In this document: in pieces, positions 1-6,585 of the stretch | How positions within the stretch are numbered: the first letter of the stretch is position 1 | Layout of the letters: each line of letters opens with the position of its first letter | Assembly: GCA_937957985.1 (NCBI GenBank) | Contig: CALGOH010000090.1 | Span: forward strand, 1 to 10,655 | DNA from: an uncultured Verrucomicrobiae bacterium | GTDB lineage: Bacteria; Verrucomicrobiota; Verrucomicrobiia; Verrucomicrobiales; Akkermansiaceae | Length of the DNA: 10,655 nucleotides | Direction: 5' to 3' | Notes under the pieces: model-generated | Seen by the model: only the letters and a program-made list of their open reading frames with translations | Databases searched by the model: none | Told to the model about the DNA's origin: nothing | Program-made: the position numbers and the translations under genes

Positions 1-526
1 AGAACCAGGTCGAGTCGCCGAGCGGAATCACCGCGGCCACGATCCGCTCCTTCTCCCCGACGAGATCCGCGACCACCGCCTCGCCGACCGGGGTCGACAG
101 TTTCCCGGACGACGCCGCGAGCTCCTCCCCGGACACCGCTTCGAGACCGATCTGGCCGCGCCAGCGGTTGATGTTGTCGAGCACGCCGCCCGCCGCACCG
201 GTGAGAACGACGAGCGAGATGTCGGCCATGGCTCCTTCGCCGCCGCCAACCCGGTAGCTGGCCACCCGCATCGAGGGGCCTCCCGCCTTCTCCCAATGCC
301 CGGGCACCTCGCCACCGACGCCGGGCTCGATCACCTCGCCGCCGGAAGGCACCACGTCGTGGGGATCACCCCCGCCTGGCGGCATCTCCATCCCGCCATG
401 GGGGTCGGCCTGCGCCACCGGCACGGACTCCTTGGGCACCTCGTAGACCTCGATCGGGGACTCGCGGCGACAAGCCCCCACCACGAGCGGGAGAGCCAGA
501 ACCAGTGAAAATCGAGCGAAAACCAT
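1..526 (-). CDS. Predicted lipoprotein, hypothetical, 3' end beyond the window
   Basis: The frame stays open from the ATG to the window edge, giving about 175 residues without a stop. The N-terminus is a short basic and hydrophobic signal ending in a lipobox (LVVGAC, Cys at residue 19), so the protein is probably a secreted lipoprotein. A Pro/Gly-rich, acidic and His-containing linker (about 20-72) follows. Then comes a folded segment with WEKAGGPSMRVASYRV and, further on, NINRWRGQIGL. From memory, hypothetical proteins with this pattern are common in Verrucomicrobiota and Planctomycetota, sometimes near cytochrome c maturation genes; that is recollection, not a search result. The start at 526 is preferred because AAGG lies just upstream. 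An in-frame ATG at 544 would add MRFKGS and is possible. The gene lies 146 bases downstream of the nonaheme cytochrome and could be the last gene of that operon. Function unknown. Confidence 0.75.
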   Translation of the reverse strand, partial: MVFARFSLVLALPLVVGACRRESPIEVYEVPKESVPVAQADPHGGMEMPPGGGDPHDVVPSGGEVIEPGVGGEVPGHWEKAGGPSMRVASYRVGGGEGAMADISLVVLTGAAGGVLDNINRWRGQIGLEAVSGEELAASSGKLSTPVGEAVVADLVGEKERIVAAVIPLGDSTWF

Positions 527-672
527 GGAACCCTTGAACCGCATGCAATCTGCTGGATCCCCCGCGATCCCGCTACGCATCACTTCTGATTCGTTGTGGT
601 TCCCGTGCTCAGGAACCCGACGCCGCCCTGGAGTCCCTTGATGCTGTTAGACCCTCGACCCGACCCGCGGGT

Positions 673-2400
673 TCATTTCCCGGCCGATGGTTCCTTCGAT
701 TCCGCGGTCGATCCGGCCGCCTCCAACGGATGCTCTTCCTCGTGCAGCTTCTTCGACATCCTGCCATCGAGCCACGCCCAGTTCATCGGATAGACACCCG
801 GATCGAAGATCACATGGTAGAAATGCCAGACGATGATGGCGAGGCAGGCGAGGATCGCCTCGTAGTAGTGGATGGTGATCGCGACCTCGACGACCCAGCG
901 TGGCAGCCACTGGGTGACATCGACCTTGAACCAGATCGCGAGCCCGGTCGCCCCCATGATGACGGTGCCCCAGACGACGGCCCAGTACTCGATCTTCTCC
1001 GGATAGCCGAAGCGGCCGAAGCGCGCCTTCGGCTTGCCGAGCGCGAGGTGCTTCGCATTGGTCGCCACGTCGCCCGCGTCCTTGGAGCGCGGCCAGATGT
1101 CGCCGAGGAAACGGCGGCCGCGACGGCTGACGATGACGTAGCCGATGTGATAGACGCCGATGCCGAGCAGCACCAGACCGGCGATCCGGTGGGTCCAGCG
1201 CCGGATCTCCTCGCCGCCCATCAGCTTGGCATACCAGGTGTCCGGGAACTTCAGCGCGAAGCCGGTGATCGCCAGCACGACGAAGCTCACGGCCAGCACC
1301 ATGTGCTGGAAGCGCTGGTTGACGTCCATGCGCAGCACCGTTTCCCCGCGGGTGAGCCGGGCGGCGGCGGCCTTGCGCCACCAGATGATGCCGTTGTGCA
1401 GGCTGAGCAGGCCGATGGTCACGACGATCAGGCCCAGGTAGATCCGTTTCACCCAGCGGTTGGCGACCGCGCCGGTGTCGGTTTCCGCTCCGTTGCTGTG
1501 GATCTTTCCGATGACGAACTTCTCGCCGATGCCCGGATGGCACTCGCCGCAGGTGTTGACCAGGTTCGAGGGGTGGACGGTCGATTCCGGATCGGTCGAG
1601 GGGAGGATCAGATGATAGGCGTGGCAACTGGAGCAGTTGGCGGCGGTGGTCGAACCGCCTTCGGTGGCCAGGCCGTGGTAGCTGGCGAAGAAGGTCTCGA
1701 CCGGGTTGGAGGCCGGCTGCAGGCGGCTGTTGATCCGCTCCTTGTCGTGGCACTTGCTGCAGGTCTCGGCGGTGGCGAGCGAGGATCCGTTTCCATGCAG
1801 GCTGCGGATGTTGTGCTCCGAGTGGCAGTCCGTGCAGGTCGCCGCGGCGCGGTCGCCGGCGGCCATGGCCTTGCCGTGGACGCTGAGGGCGAGCTCGTCG
1901 GCCTCCTGCATGTGGCATTCGCCGCAGGTCGTGGCGAGGTTCGTGTAATGGATGCGCGACTTGACCGAACCACGCGGGAAGATGTCGTGCGTGCCATGGC
2001 AGTCGGTGCAGCGGGCGGACCATTCGTCCCCAGCCTCGAGGGCGCGCCCGTGGACGCTGGTGCCGAAGGTCATCGACTGCTCCTCGTGACAGGCGGCGCA
2101 ATCGACCCGCTCGGCCGGTTTCTCGTCATCCGGGTGTTCGTCCGTCAGGTCCTTGTGACACTCGGCACACGCGACCTTGGCGTGCGCGGTTTCCGCAAGC
2201 TTCTCCTCATCGACGAAGATCGAGATCTCGTTGCCCTCCGCGTCCTCCATCGTGAGGTCGGCATAGCTGTGGCAATCGAGGCACGATTCGTTCGACAGCG
2301 GATCGACTTCCTCGTCCGCCACCAGGGAAGTCCAGGCGCCGAGCACACACATGATCGCCACGACCAACGAAGCCCTTCCGGGAGCCGCCAACGTCTTCAT
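673..2400 (-). CDS. Nonaheme cytochrome c fused to b-type diheme membrane domain (CbcL-like)
   Basis: The 575-residue protein has a signal peptide (1-29) and nine CxxCH motifs starting near residues 40, 78, 101, 131, 159, 189, 214, 256 and 284. About five membrane helices follow (about 319-341, 366-384, 405-425, 470-492, 505-530). The membrane part resembles the HydC/FdnI cytochrome b family. Likely b-heme ligands are His366 (RFQHMVL), His404 (RWTHRIAG), His511 and His526 (WHFY). This is the domain order of Geobacter CbcL, an inner-membrane quinol oxidase used for low-potential extracellular acceptors. Orthology is inferred from architecture only. The c-type domain should face the periplasm, exchanging electrons between quinol and periplasmic carriers. 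I chose ATG 2400 because a good signal peptide begins there; an upstream TTG at 2499 would add 33 polar residues. No clear Shine-Dalgarno is visible. The gene follows the heptaheme gene after 191 bases. Confidence 0.93.
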   Translation of the reverse strand: MKTLAAPGRASLVVAIMCVLGAWTSLVADEEVDPLSNESCLDCHSYADLTMEDAEGNEISIFVDEEKLAETAHAKVACAECHKDLTDEHPDDEKPAERVDCAACHEEQSMTFGTSVHGRALEAGDEWSARCTDCHGTHDIFPRGSVKSRIHYTNLATTCGECHMQEADELALSVHGKAMAAGDRAAATCTDCHSEHNIRSLHGNGSSLATAETCSKCHDKERINSRLQPASNPVETFFASYHGLATEGGSTTAANCSSCHAYHLILPSTDPESTVHPSNLVNTCGECHPGIGEKFVIGKIHSNGAETDTGAVANRWVKRIYLGLIVVTIGLLSLHNGIIWWRKAAAARLTRGETVLRMDVNQRFQHMVLAVSFVVLAITGFALKFPDTWYAKLMGGEEIRRWTHRIAGLVLLGIGVYHIGYVIVSRRGRRFLGDIWPRSKDAGDVATNAKHLALGKPKARFGRFGYPEKIEYWAVVWGTVIMGATGLAIWFKVDVTQWLPRWVVEVAITIHYYEAILACLAIIVWHFYHVIFDPGVYPMNWAWLDGRMSKKLHEEEHPLEAAGSTAESKEPSAGK

Positions 2401-2475
2401 GCCGGTGATGCGGCCGAACCGGTCGTGGGGGGATGATTCCCGCGACCCAATCACCGATTCGACCGTCCCTGATCT

Positions 2476-2489
2476 ACGGTGTTCACCGT
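2476..2489. promoter_or_regulatory. 14-base inverted repeat upstream of the nonaheme/b-type cytochrome gene
   Basis: ACGGTG-TT-CACCGT is a perfect 6-base inverted repeat with a 2-base centre, about 76 bases before ATG 2400 in a 191-base intergenic gap. The tight centre favours a dimeric protein operator over an RNA terminator. It could give the CbcL-like gene separate control from the upstream genes. The regulator is unknown. Confidence 0.35.
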
Positions 2490-2591
2490 GGATTTCCAAC
2501 AGCCGGTCAAGCCATGCTCAGCCTCCCGCAGGATGCGCACATCCGGCGATGTGGCGGGGATGAAGCGGCCTCCCCTCTCCCGCGATGGACG

Positions 2592-4106
2592 TCATTCCTC
2601 CTCCTGGTTCGCGCCGGTGTGGCAATCGGCGCAATCGACGGAGTCATACTCAAAGTCGAGGTGGACGAACGGCAGGCCCTCGGGACTCATGGTCGCCAGT
2701 TCCTCCGGCGTCATGCCCTGGGAAACGATCGTGTGACAGGTGGTGCAGTCGCTCGCCTTGATCGTCGTTTCCCCGTCCTCGGCATAATGCTCGCCGTCGT
2801 GGCAGCGGAAGCAGCCGGCCCAGTTCTTGTGCCCGATGTGCTCCGGGTAGGTCCGCCAGTCGGCCTTCATCTCGGGGAAGAAGTTCTGCCGGTAGATGTC
2901 CTGGACCTGCCCGACCAGTTCGCCGCGGCGCGGGTCGTCCGGATACTCGGCGGTCAGGTACTCCTCGATCGAGGCCATCGCCTCCTCCCGGTTCTGGTAG
3001 GGCCGGGTCAGCGCCTCGACCGCCTTCATCTTCACCCACGGCATGGAGGGATCGATGCGGTGGTTCACCAGCGCGCGGTCCACCGCGTCGTTCGGCGTGT
3101 CGAAACGGTGGGCGGGACGGTTGTGGCAGTCCATGCAGTCCATGCTGACGATCTCCTCGGGAGCCGGGTCCCCTTCCATGTCCTCGGTGCGGAAGACGGT
3201 CACCTTGCCGTCCGCATCGGTCAGCCGCACCCAGGGGATCGAATCCCCGGTCTCGCCCCGCTCGACGAACTCGATGCGGTTCGAAAGGTTCATGTGCCAG
3301 TGGATCCCCTTCACCGGGCCATGCAGTGGATCGCCCCCGCCGACGTGGACCATCATCTTCACGGTGAACGGCGTGTTCTCCTCGTCCGCGAGATAGTGCT
3401 TGTACTCCCGCAGCACCGAGCCGGTGTACTTCTGCTGCCAGTGGCAGCTCTGGCACGTCTCGTCCGACGGACGCCGGTCGCGCTGGTGGAGGCGGATCGG
3501 CCGGTCGAAATCGCCGAGCACCGTGTGGTAGAGCTGCCGCACGCCGTTGACCTTGGTCTTCACGTATTCCGTGGCGCCCGGGCCGACGTGACAGGCGACG
3601 CAGGCGACCTGCGCGTGGGCCGAGGTCTGGTAGGCGACGAACTGCGGCTCCATCGGCTCGTGGCACGTCTCGCCACAGAACGAGTTCGTTTCGGTGAGGT
3701 GATAGGTCTGGTAGCTGCCGAAGGCCGTCAGGAAGAGAAAGCAGACGCTGGCCATCGCGAACAGCAGCAGCAGGCTGCGGTGGCGCTTCTTAGAGAGGTC
3801 GATGTTGAGCCGCAGCGCCCCGGCCTCGAGCCCGGTCTTCTTCTTCTGGCGGCGCTGGATCCAGTGTCCCAGCAGCACGAGCGTCAGCCCGCCGAAGAAG
3901 AACGCCGGGGCCACGACATAGGCCAGGATGCCCATGTAGGGGTTCGCGTGCTGGGCGAAGATGTCGACGAAGAACAGCAGCACGAAGGCGAACACCGCGC
4001 CCATCGCCAGCACCGCCCCGGCCAGGCTGACCCAGTTTCGCACGATGCGGAGAAACCAGGGCATGCGCTCGGTTGCGGCGGGCTTTTCTTCAGGATCGGT
4101 GCTCAT
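2592..4106 (-). CDS. Heptaheme NapC/NirT-type inner-membrane cytochrome c (ImcH-like)
   Basis: The 504-residue protein has three N-terminal membrane helices (about 24-50, 58-80, 111-130) and then a periplasmic domain with seven heme sites. The first is a CxxxCH (CGETCH, 144-149) followed by Pro-Met; the other six are CxxCH near residues 169, 218, 324, 432, 454 and 492. The segment CGETCHEPMEP followed by YQTSAH and CVACH matches the NapC/NirT quinol-dehydrogenase pattern, with Met152 a candidate axial ligand or quinone-site residue. Seven hemes, a multi-helix N-terminus and about 500 residues match Geobacter ImcH, needed there for high-potential extracellular acceptors. It is unlike the tetraheme CymA/NapC, which has one helix. 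Expected role: oxidise quinol, or reduce quinone in reverse, and pass electrons to periplasmic cytochromes. The start at ATG 4106 gives a normal cytoplasmic N-tail; the in-frame extension to 4157 reads through intergenic sequence. Orthology to ImcH is inference. Confidence 0.93.
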   Translation of the reverse strand: MSTDPEEKPAATERMPWFLRIVRNWVSLAGAVLAMGAVFAFVLLFFVDIFAQHANPYMGILAYVVAPAFFFGGLTLVLLGHWIQRRQKKKTGLEAGALRLNIDLSKKRHRSLLLLFAMASVCFLFLTAFGSYQTYHLTETNSFCGETCHEPMEPQFVAYQTSAHAQVACVACHVGPGATEYVKTKVNGVRQLYHTVLGDFDRPIRLHQRDRRPSDETCQSCHWQQKYTGSVLREYKHYLADEENTPFTVKMMVHVGGGDPLHGPVKGIHWHMNLSNRIEFVERGETGDSIPWVRLTDADGKVTVFRTEDMEGDPAPEEIVSMDCMDCHNRPAHRFDTPNDAVDRALVNHRIDPSMPWVKMKAVEALTRPYQNREEAMASIEEYLTAEYPDDPRRGELVGQVQDIYRQNFFPEMKADWRTYPEHIGHKNWAGCFRCHDGEHYAEDGETTIKASDCTTCHTIVSQGMTPEELATMSPEGLPFVHLDFEYDSVDCADCHTGANQEEE

Positions 4107-4144
4107 GGGATTGGGAATCGGTGGCTGGCAGGGGAGAAAGAGCA

Positions 4145-4188
4145 CGCCCCCGGGCATCGGGCCCGTGTGGCCGCGAGCCTCGGGGGCG
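4145..4188 (-). terminator. Possible intercistronic stem-loop or attenuator
   Basis: Perfect 8-base arms (CGCCCCCG and CGGGGGCG) surround a 28-base interior that contains its own short GC stem. In the transcribed direction the second arm is followed by the pyrimidine-rich TGCTCTTTCTCC. It lies between the small cytochrome c stop and the heptaheme start. It may act as a partial terminator or an RNA-stability element that sets higher expression of the upstream genes. The loop is long and the T-run is interrupted, so this is tentative. Confidence 0.35.
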
Positions 4189-4208
4189 CTTGGGGTTTTG
4201 AAAGGCGC

Positions 4209-4538
4209 CTATTTCTTGAAGGCGCGGATGTATTTCACCAGTTCCTTGGCCTCGGCGTCCGAAACCTTCGAGCTGTAGCCCTTCATCTTCTCCTTGCCGT
4301 CCTTCTTGACGCCGTTCTTGATGGCGTCGAGGGCTTCGGCGTCCGAGAAGGAAGCCTGCACCTTCGCATCGCGGTAGTCGCGGGCGCCGGTCTTCTTGCC
4401 CATCCGGGTGTTGCCGCTGCCGTCGGCCGCGTGGCACGAGGCGCAATGTTTCTTGTAGACCGCCCCGACATCGGCGGAGGCGATGGAAACCGGCAGCGCG
4501 AACGCGGCCGCGATCAGAATCATCTTGGTCATCTTCAT
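4209..4538 (-). CDS. Small monoheme class I cytochrome c, periplasmic
   Basis: The 109-residue precursor has a typical signal peptide (1-22, ending SIASA). One CxxCH heme site (CASCH, 32-36) follows almost immediately, as expected for a class I cytochrome c. The likely distal ligand is Met85 in KMKGY. The C-terminal helix DAEAKELVKYIRAF is the usual closing helix of this fold. It is Lys-rich, so the mature surface is probably basic. Lying between the outer-membrane barrel gene and the heptaheme quinol oxidase gene, it is the best candidate for a soluble shuttle between the inner-membrane cytochromes and the MtrA-like protein. The leader before ATG 4538 is A/C-rich without a Shine-Dalgarno; Met3 is followed by a second in-frame ATG at residue 6, but the full signal peptide supports 4538. 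It lies 45 bases after the barrel gene. Confidence 0.93.
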   Translation of the reverse strand: MKMTKMILIAAAFALPVSIASADVGAVYKKHCASCHAADGSGNTRMGKKTGARDYRDAKVQASFSDAEALDAIKNGVKKDGKEKMKGYSSKVSDAEAKELVKYIRAFKK

Positions 4539-4583
4539 GGTTTGGTTGGAGTTAGGGTTTCAGGCTAATGTTGGGGGTTCCGC

Positions 4584-6563
4584 TCAGAATCGCAATCTCA
4601 TTCCGGTGGATATCACGTGAGCGTCATAGTCGTTGAACCCGCCGGTCGCCGCATCATCCCCTTGGAAATACCCGTAGCGGACGTTCACGACCATGTTTTC
4701 CGTCACGCGCTGATCGACTCCGATCGTGAAGGCGTGCTCCTCGCCGACGAAGCCGTAAGGCACCACGGACCCGTCGTAGTTGTCGGCGTTGTAGTAGTAA
4801 TAAGACCAGCTGAGCTGGGTGTCCTCGGTGAACGCATACCCGCCATTGAAGCTCAGCGACCAGTAGTCGTTGTCCCAGTCGCCGACCACGCCGGGCAGGG
4901 CGCCACTGGCCGGAGTTTCGGTTTCGGAGCTGATCCAGTGCACCCCGAGCGTCATGTAGAGCCGGTCGAGCGGCGTCCAACTCACGCTCTCGGTGAGGAT
5001 GTGCCTGGTGATGTCGGCGCTCTGGATGTTGACGGGCGTGAACACCGAGATGTTCTCGATTTCCGTCTGCTGGTAATCGTAACGGGTCACGAAGGACAAC
5101 TGGGGAAGCGGCCGCCAGGTCACCCGGGCATTGAAGTCGGCGGTCTCGTTGCGGTAGCCGAGAAGCTGGGCGTCCTCGCTACCGGTCACGAGGTGGTTGA
5201 ACTCCTGGTCGTAGACCCGGTAGTAGGCCTGGGTGGCGACGCTGAGCCCCGAGATCGGATACCAGTTGGCACCGATGACGTACTTCTGGGTGTCGGTATC
5301 CGAGGCGGTGAAACGGGTGCCGTCGACCACCGCGTTGTCCATGGTCATGCGATACATGTCACCGTCACGCGCCGAATACAGCGCGCGGGCGTAGAGCAGG
5401 GCGCTGTCGATGCCGGAGTAGCGGATCTCGCACTCCGCCGTGGCTTCGTTGGACTCGTACTGGCTCTGGTCGAGAATCATGTCGGGACCGGAAAGGTGGC
5501 TGCCCCACATGTCCTGACTCCACCATTCGTAGCGGAAGGACGGCACGATCACGAGGTCCTCGATGGGGTTCCACCACACGCTGGCGTTGATCACGCTGGT
5601 GGTGCTCTGTCCGCCACCCATCAGGTTGTTGTAGGCGTGGTTGACCGTGCTGAAGCCGCCGATGTCGGAGTTGATCGTGGTCAGGTTGTAGGCGAAGCTC
5701 ACCATCACCTCGTCATCCCGAAAACGGGAAGTGCTGTAGATATGGCCTCCCCACAGGTCGTATTCGTTGATCTGCCGTTGGACCGACAGATAGTCCTGAC
5801 GGTCGAAGCGGTTGTTGTATCGCTCGTAGAGCGTGTTGTCGTTGCGCACGCTCTGGTAGCGCAAGCCGCCTCCGAATTCCGTGTTCCCGATGGTGTGGCG
5901 GACATCGAGTTTGAAGATGTCGCTGACCTCGGAAATGTCGTAGAGGCCGGGATACTGGTTCACCCCCTGGTCGCCCCGTGCCCAGATGGTCGAGTCCTTG
6001 TTGCCGTCGCGCCAGGCATGTTCCCAGAAGAAGGTGATCTCGGGCACGTCGGGCATGCGCAGGCCCGCCTCGAACCAGATGGCGCCGCGGTCGAGCGTGA
6101 GCTCATCGTTGAATGGCGAGATCGGATCGCTTCCGCCCGGACCCCAGAGCGTGCCTCCGAGCCAGTTCGGCGCCGGGGCCGCGCCGGGGATGAAGCCGCC
6201 CGAACCGTCGTACCACGTGCGGAACTGCTCGAAGCCGGCACGCACGAAGCCGAGGTCGTCGTGGGTGTATTTCAGGTCGATCCCGTAGTCCTCCAGCCCG
6301 AGCATCAGATGTCCGTCGGCTTCGAACACTCCGCTTTCGGTAAGGTGCTCGAAATGGAAGTCCCGGATCCCGCCAAAGAAGTCACCGTTGTTCTGGTGCC
6401 GGCGGGAATAGGCCGCATCGTTGCCGCCGCTGGCGATGCCGCCGACCTCGAGTTCGACCCAGTTGTCGCCTTCGGCGAAAGCGGTCGAGGGAAGAATGGC
6501 CGCGCCAATCAGAGCCAGGCAGGGCTTCAGGGCGGAGCCCCGGAGTGAGGGCATGGATTTCAT
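4584..6563 (-). CDS. MtrB/PioB-family outer-membrane beta-barrel of a cytochrome conduit
   Basis: The 659-residue precursor has a signal peptide (1-30, ending STAFA) and then a protein of alternating aromatic and polar strands rich in Tyr, Trp, Asp and Asn. It ends in MRLRF, the C-terminal Phe typical of BAM-inserted barrels. The N-terminal part (GGIASGGNDAAYSRRHQNN, then FEHL and LKYTHDDLGFVRAGFEQFRTWYDGSGGF) matches the style of MtrB/PioB proteins, which sheathe an MtrA/PioA multiheme cytochrome across the outer membrane. Its length fits a large barrel (MtrB has 26 strands). The gene starts 22 bases after the octaheme MtrA/DmsE-like gene, the usual pairing. The N-terminal CxxC of Shewanella MtrB is absent; I see only one Cys after the signal peptide. 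ATG 6563 gives a clean signal peptide; an upstream ATG at 6677 would overlap the preceding gene and add a non-signal extension. Confidence 0.9.
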   Translation of the reverse strand: MKSMPSLRGSALKPCLALIGAAILPSTAFAEGDNWVELEVGGIASGGNDAAYSRRHQNNGDFFGGIRDFHFEHLTESGVFEADGHLMLGLEDYGIDLKYTHDDLGFVRAGFEQFRTWYDGSGGFIPGAAPAPNWLGGTLWGPGGSDPISPFNDELTLDRGAIWFEAGLRMPDVPEITFFWEHAWRDGNKDSTIWARGDQGVNQYPGLYDISEVSDIFKLDVRHTIGNTEFGGGLRYQSVRNDNTLYERYNNRFDRQDYLSVQRQINEYDLWGGHIYSTSRFRDDEVMVSFAYNLTTINSDIGGFSTVNHAYNNLMGGGQSTTSVINASVWWNPIEDLVIVPSFRYEWWSQDMWGSHLSGPDMILDQSQYESNEATAECEIRYSGIDSALLYARALYSARDGDMYRMTMDNAVVDGTRFTASDTDTQKYVIGANWYPISGLSVATQAYYRVYDQEFNHLVTGSEDAQLLGYRNETADFNARVTWRPLPQLSFVTRYDYQQTEIENISVFTPVNIQSADITRHILTESVSWTPLDRLYMTLGVHWISSETETPASGALPGVVGDWDNDYWSLSFNGGYAFTEDTQLSWSYYYYNADNYDGSVVPYGFVGEEHAFTIGVDQRVTENMVVNVRYGYFQGDDAATGGFNDYDAHVISTGMRLRF

Positions 6564-6585
6564 GGTGTTGGTCGGTTGGGCTTGG

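Noticed and set aside
663..672. Palindrome ACCCGCGGGT directly after the nonaheme stop codon
   Set aside because: It has no loop and no T-run in the transcribed direction, and ten-base GC symmetry is not rare at this base composition. Not called as a terminator.
647..2101. Second minus-strand frame of 484 codons overlapping the nonaheme gene
   Set aside because: It is an Arg/Pro/His-rich shadow in another frame with no CxxCH motifs, while the overlapping frame has nine plus membrane helices.
2401..2499. N-terminal extension of the nonaheme protein from a TTG
   Set aside because: The added 33 residues are polar and would bury the signal peptide. ATG 2400 begins a normal signal sequence.
2433..4568. 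Long open frame of 711 codons on the plus strand
   Set aside because: It lies opposite the heptaheme and small cytochrome genes. Its translation has no recognisable domain and a composition typical of antisense GC-rich frames, whereas the minus strand shows seven clear heme sites.
4617..6548. Plus-strand open frame opposite the barrel gene
   Set aside because: It is antisense to the MtrB-like gene, which has a signal peptide and a C-terminal Phe. The plus-strand product is Val/Asp/His-rich with no recognisable family.
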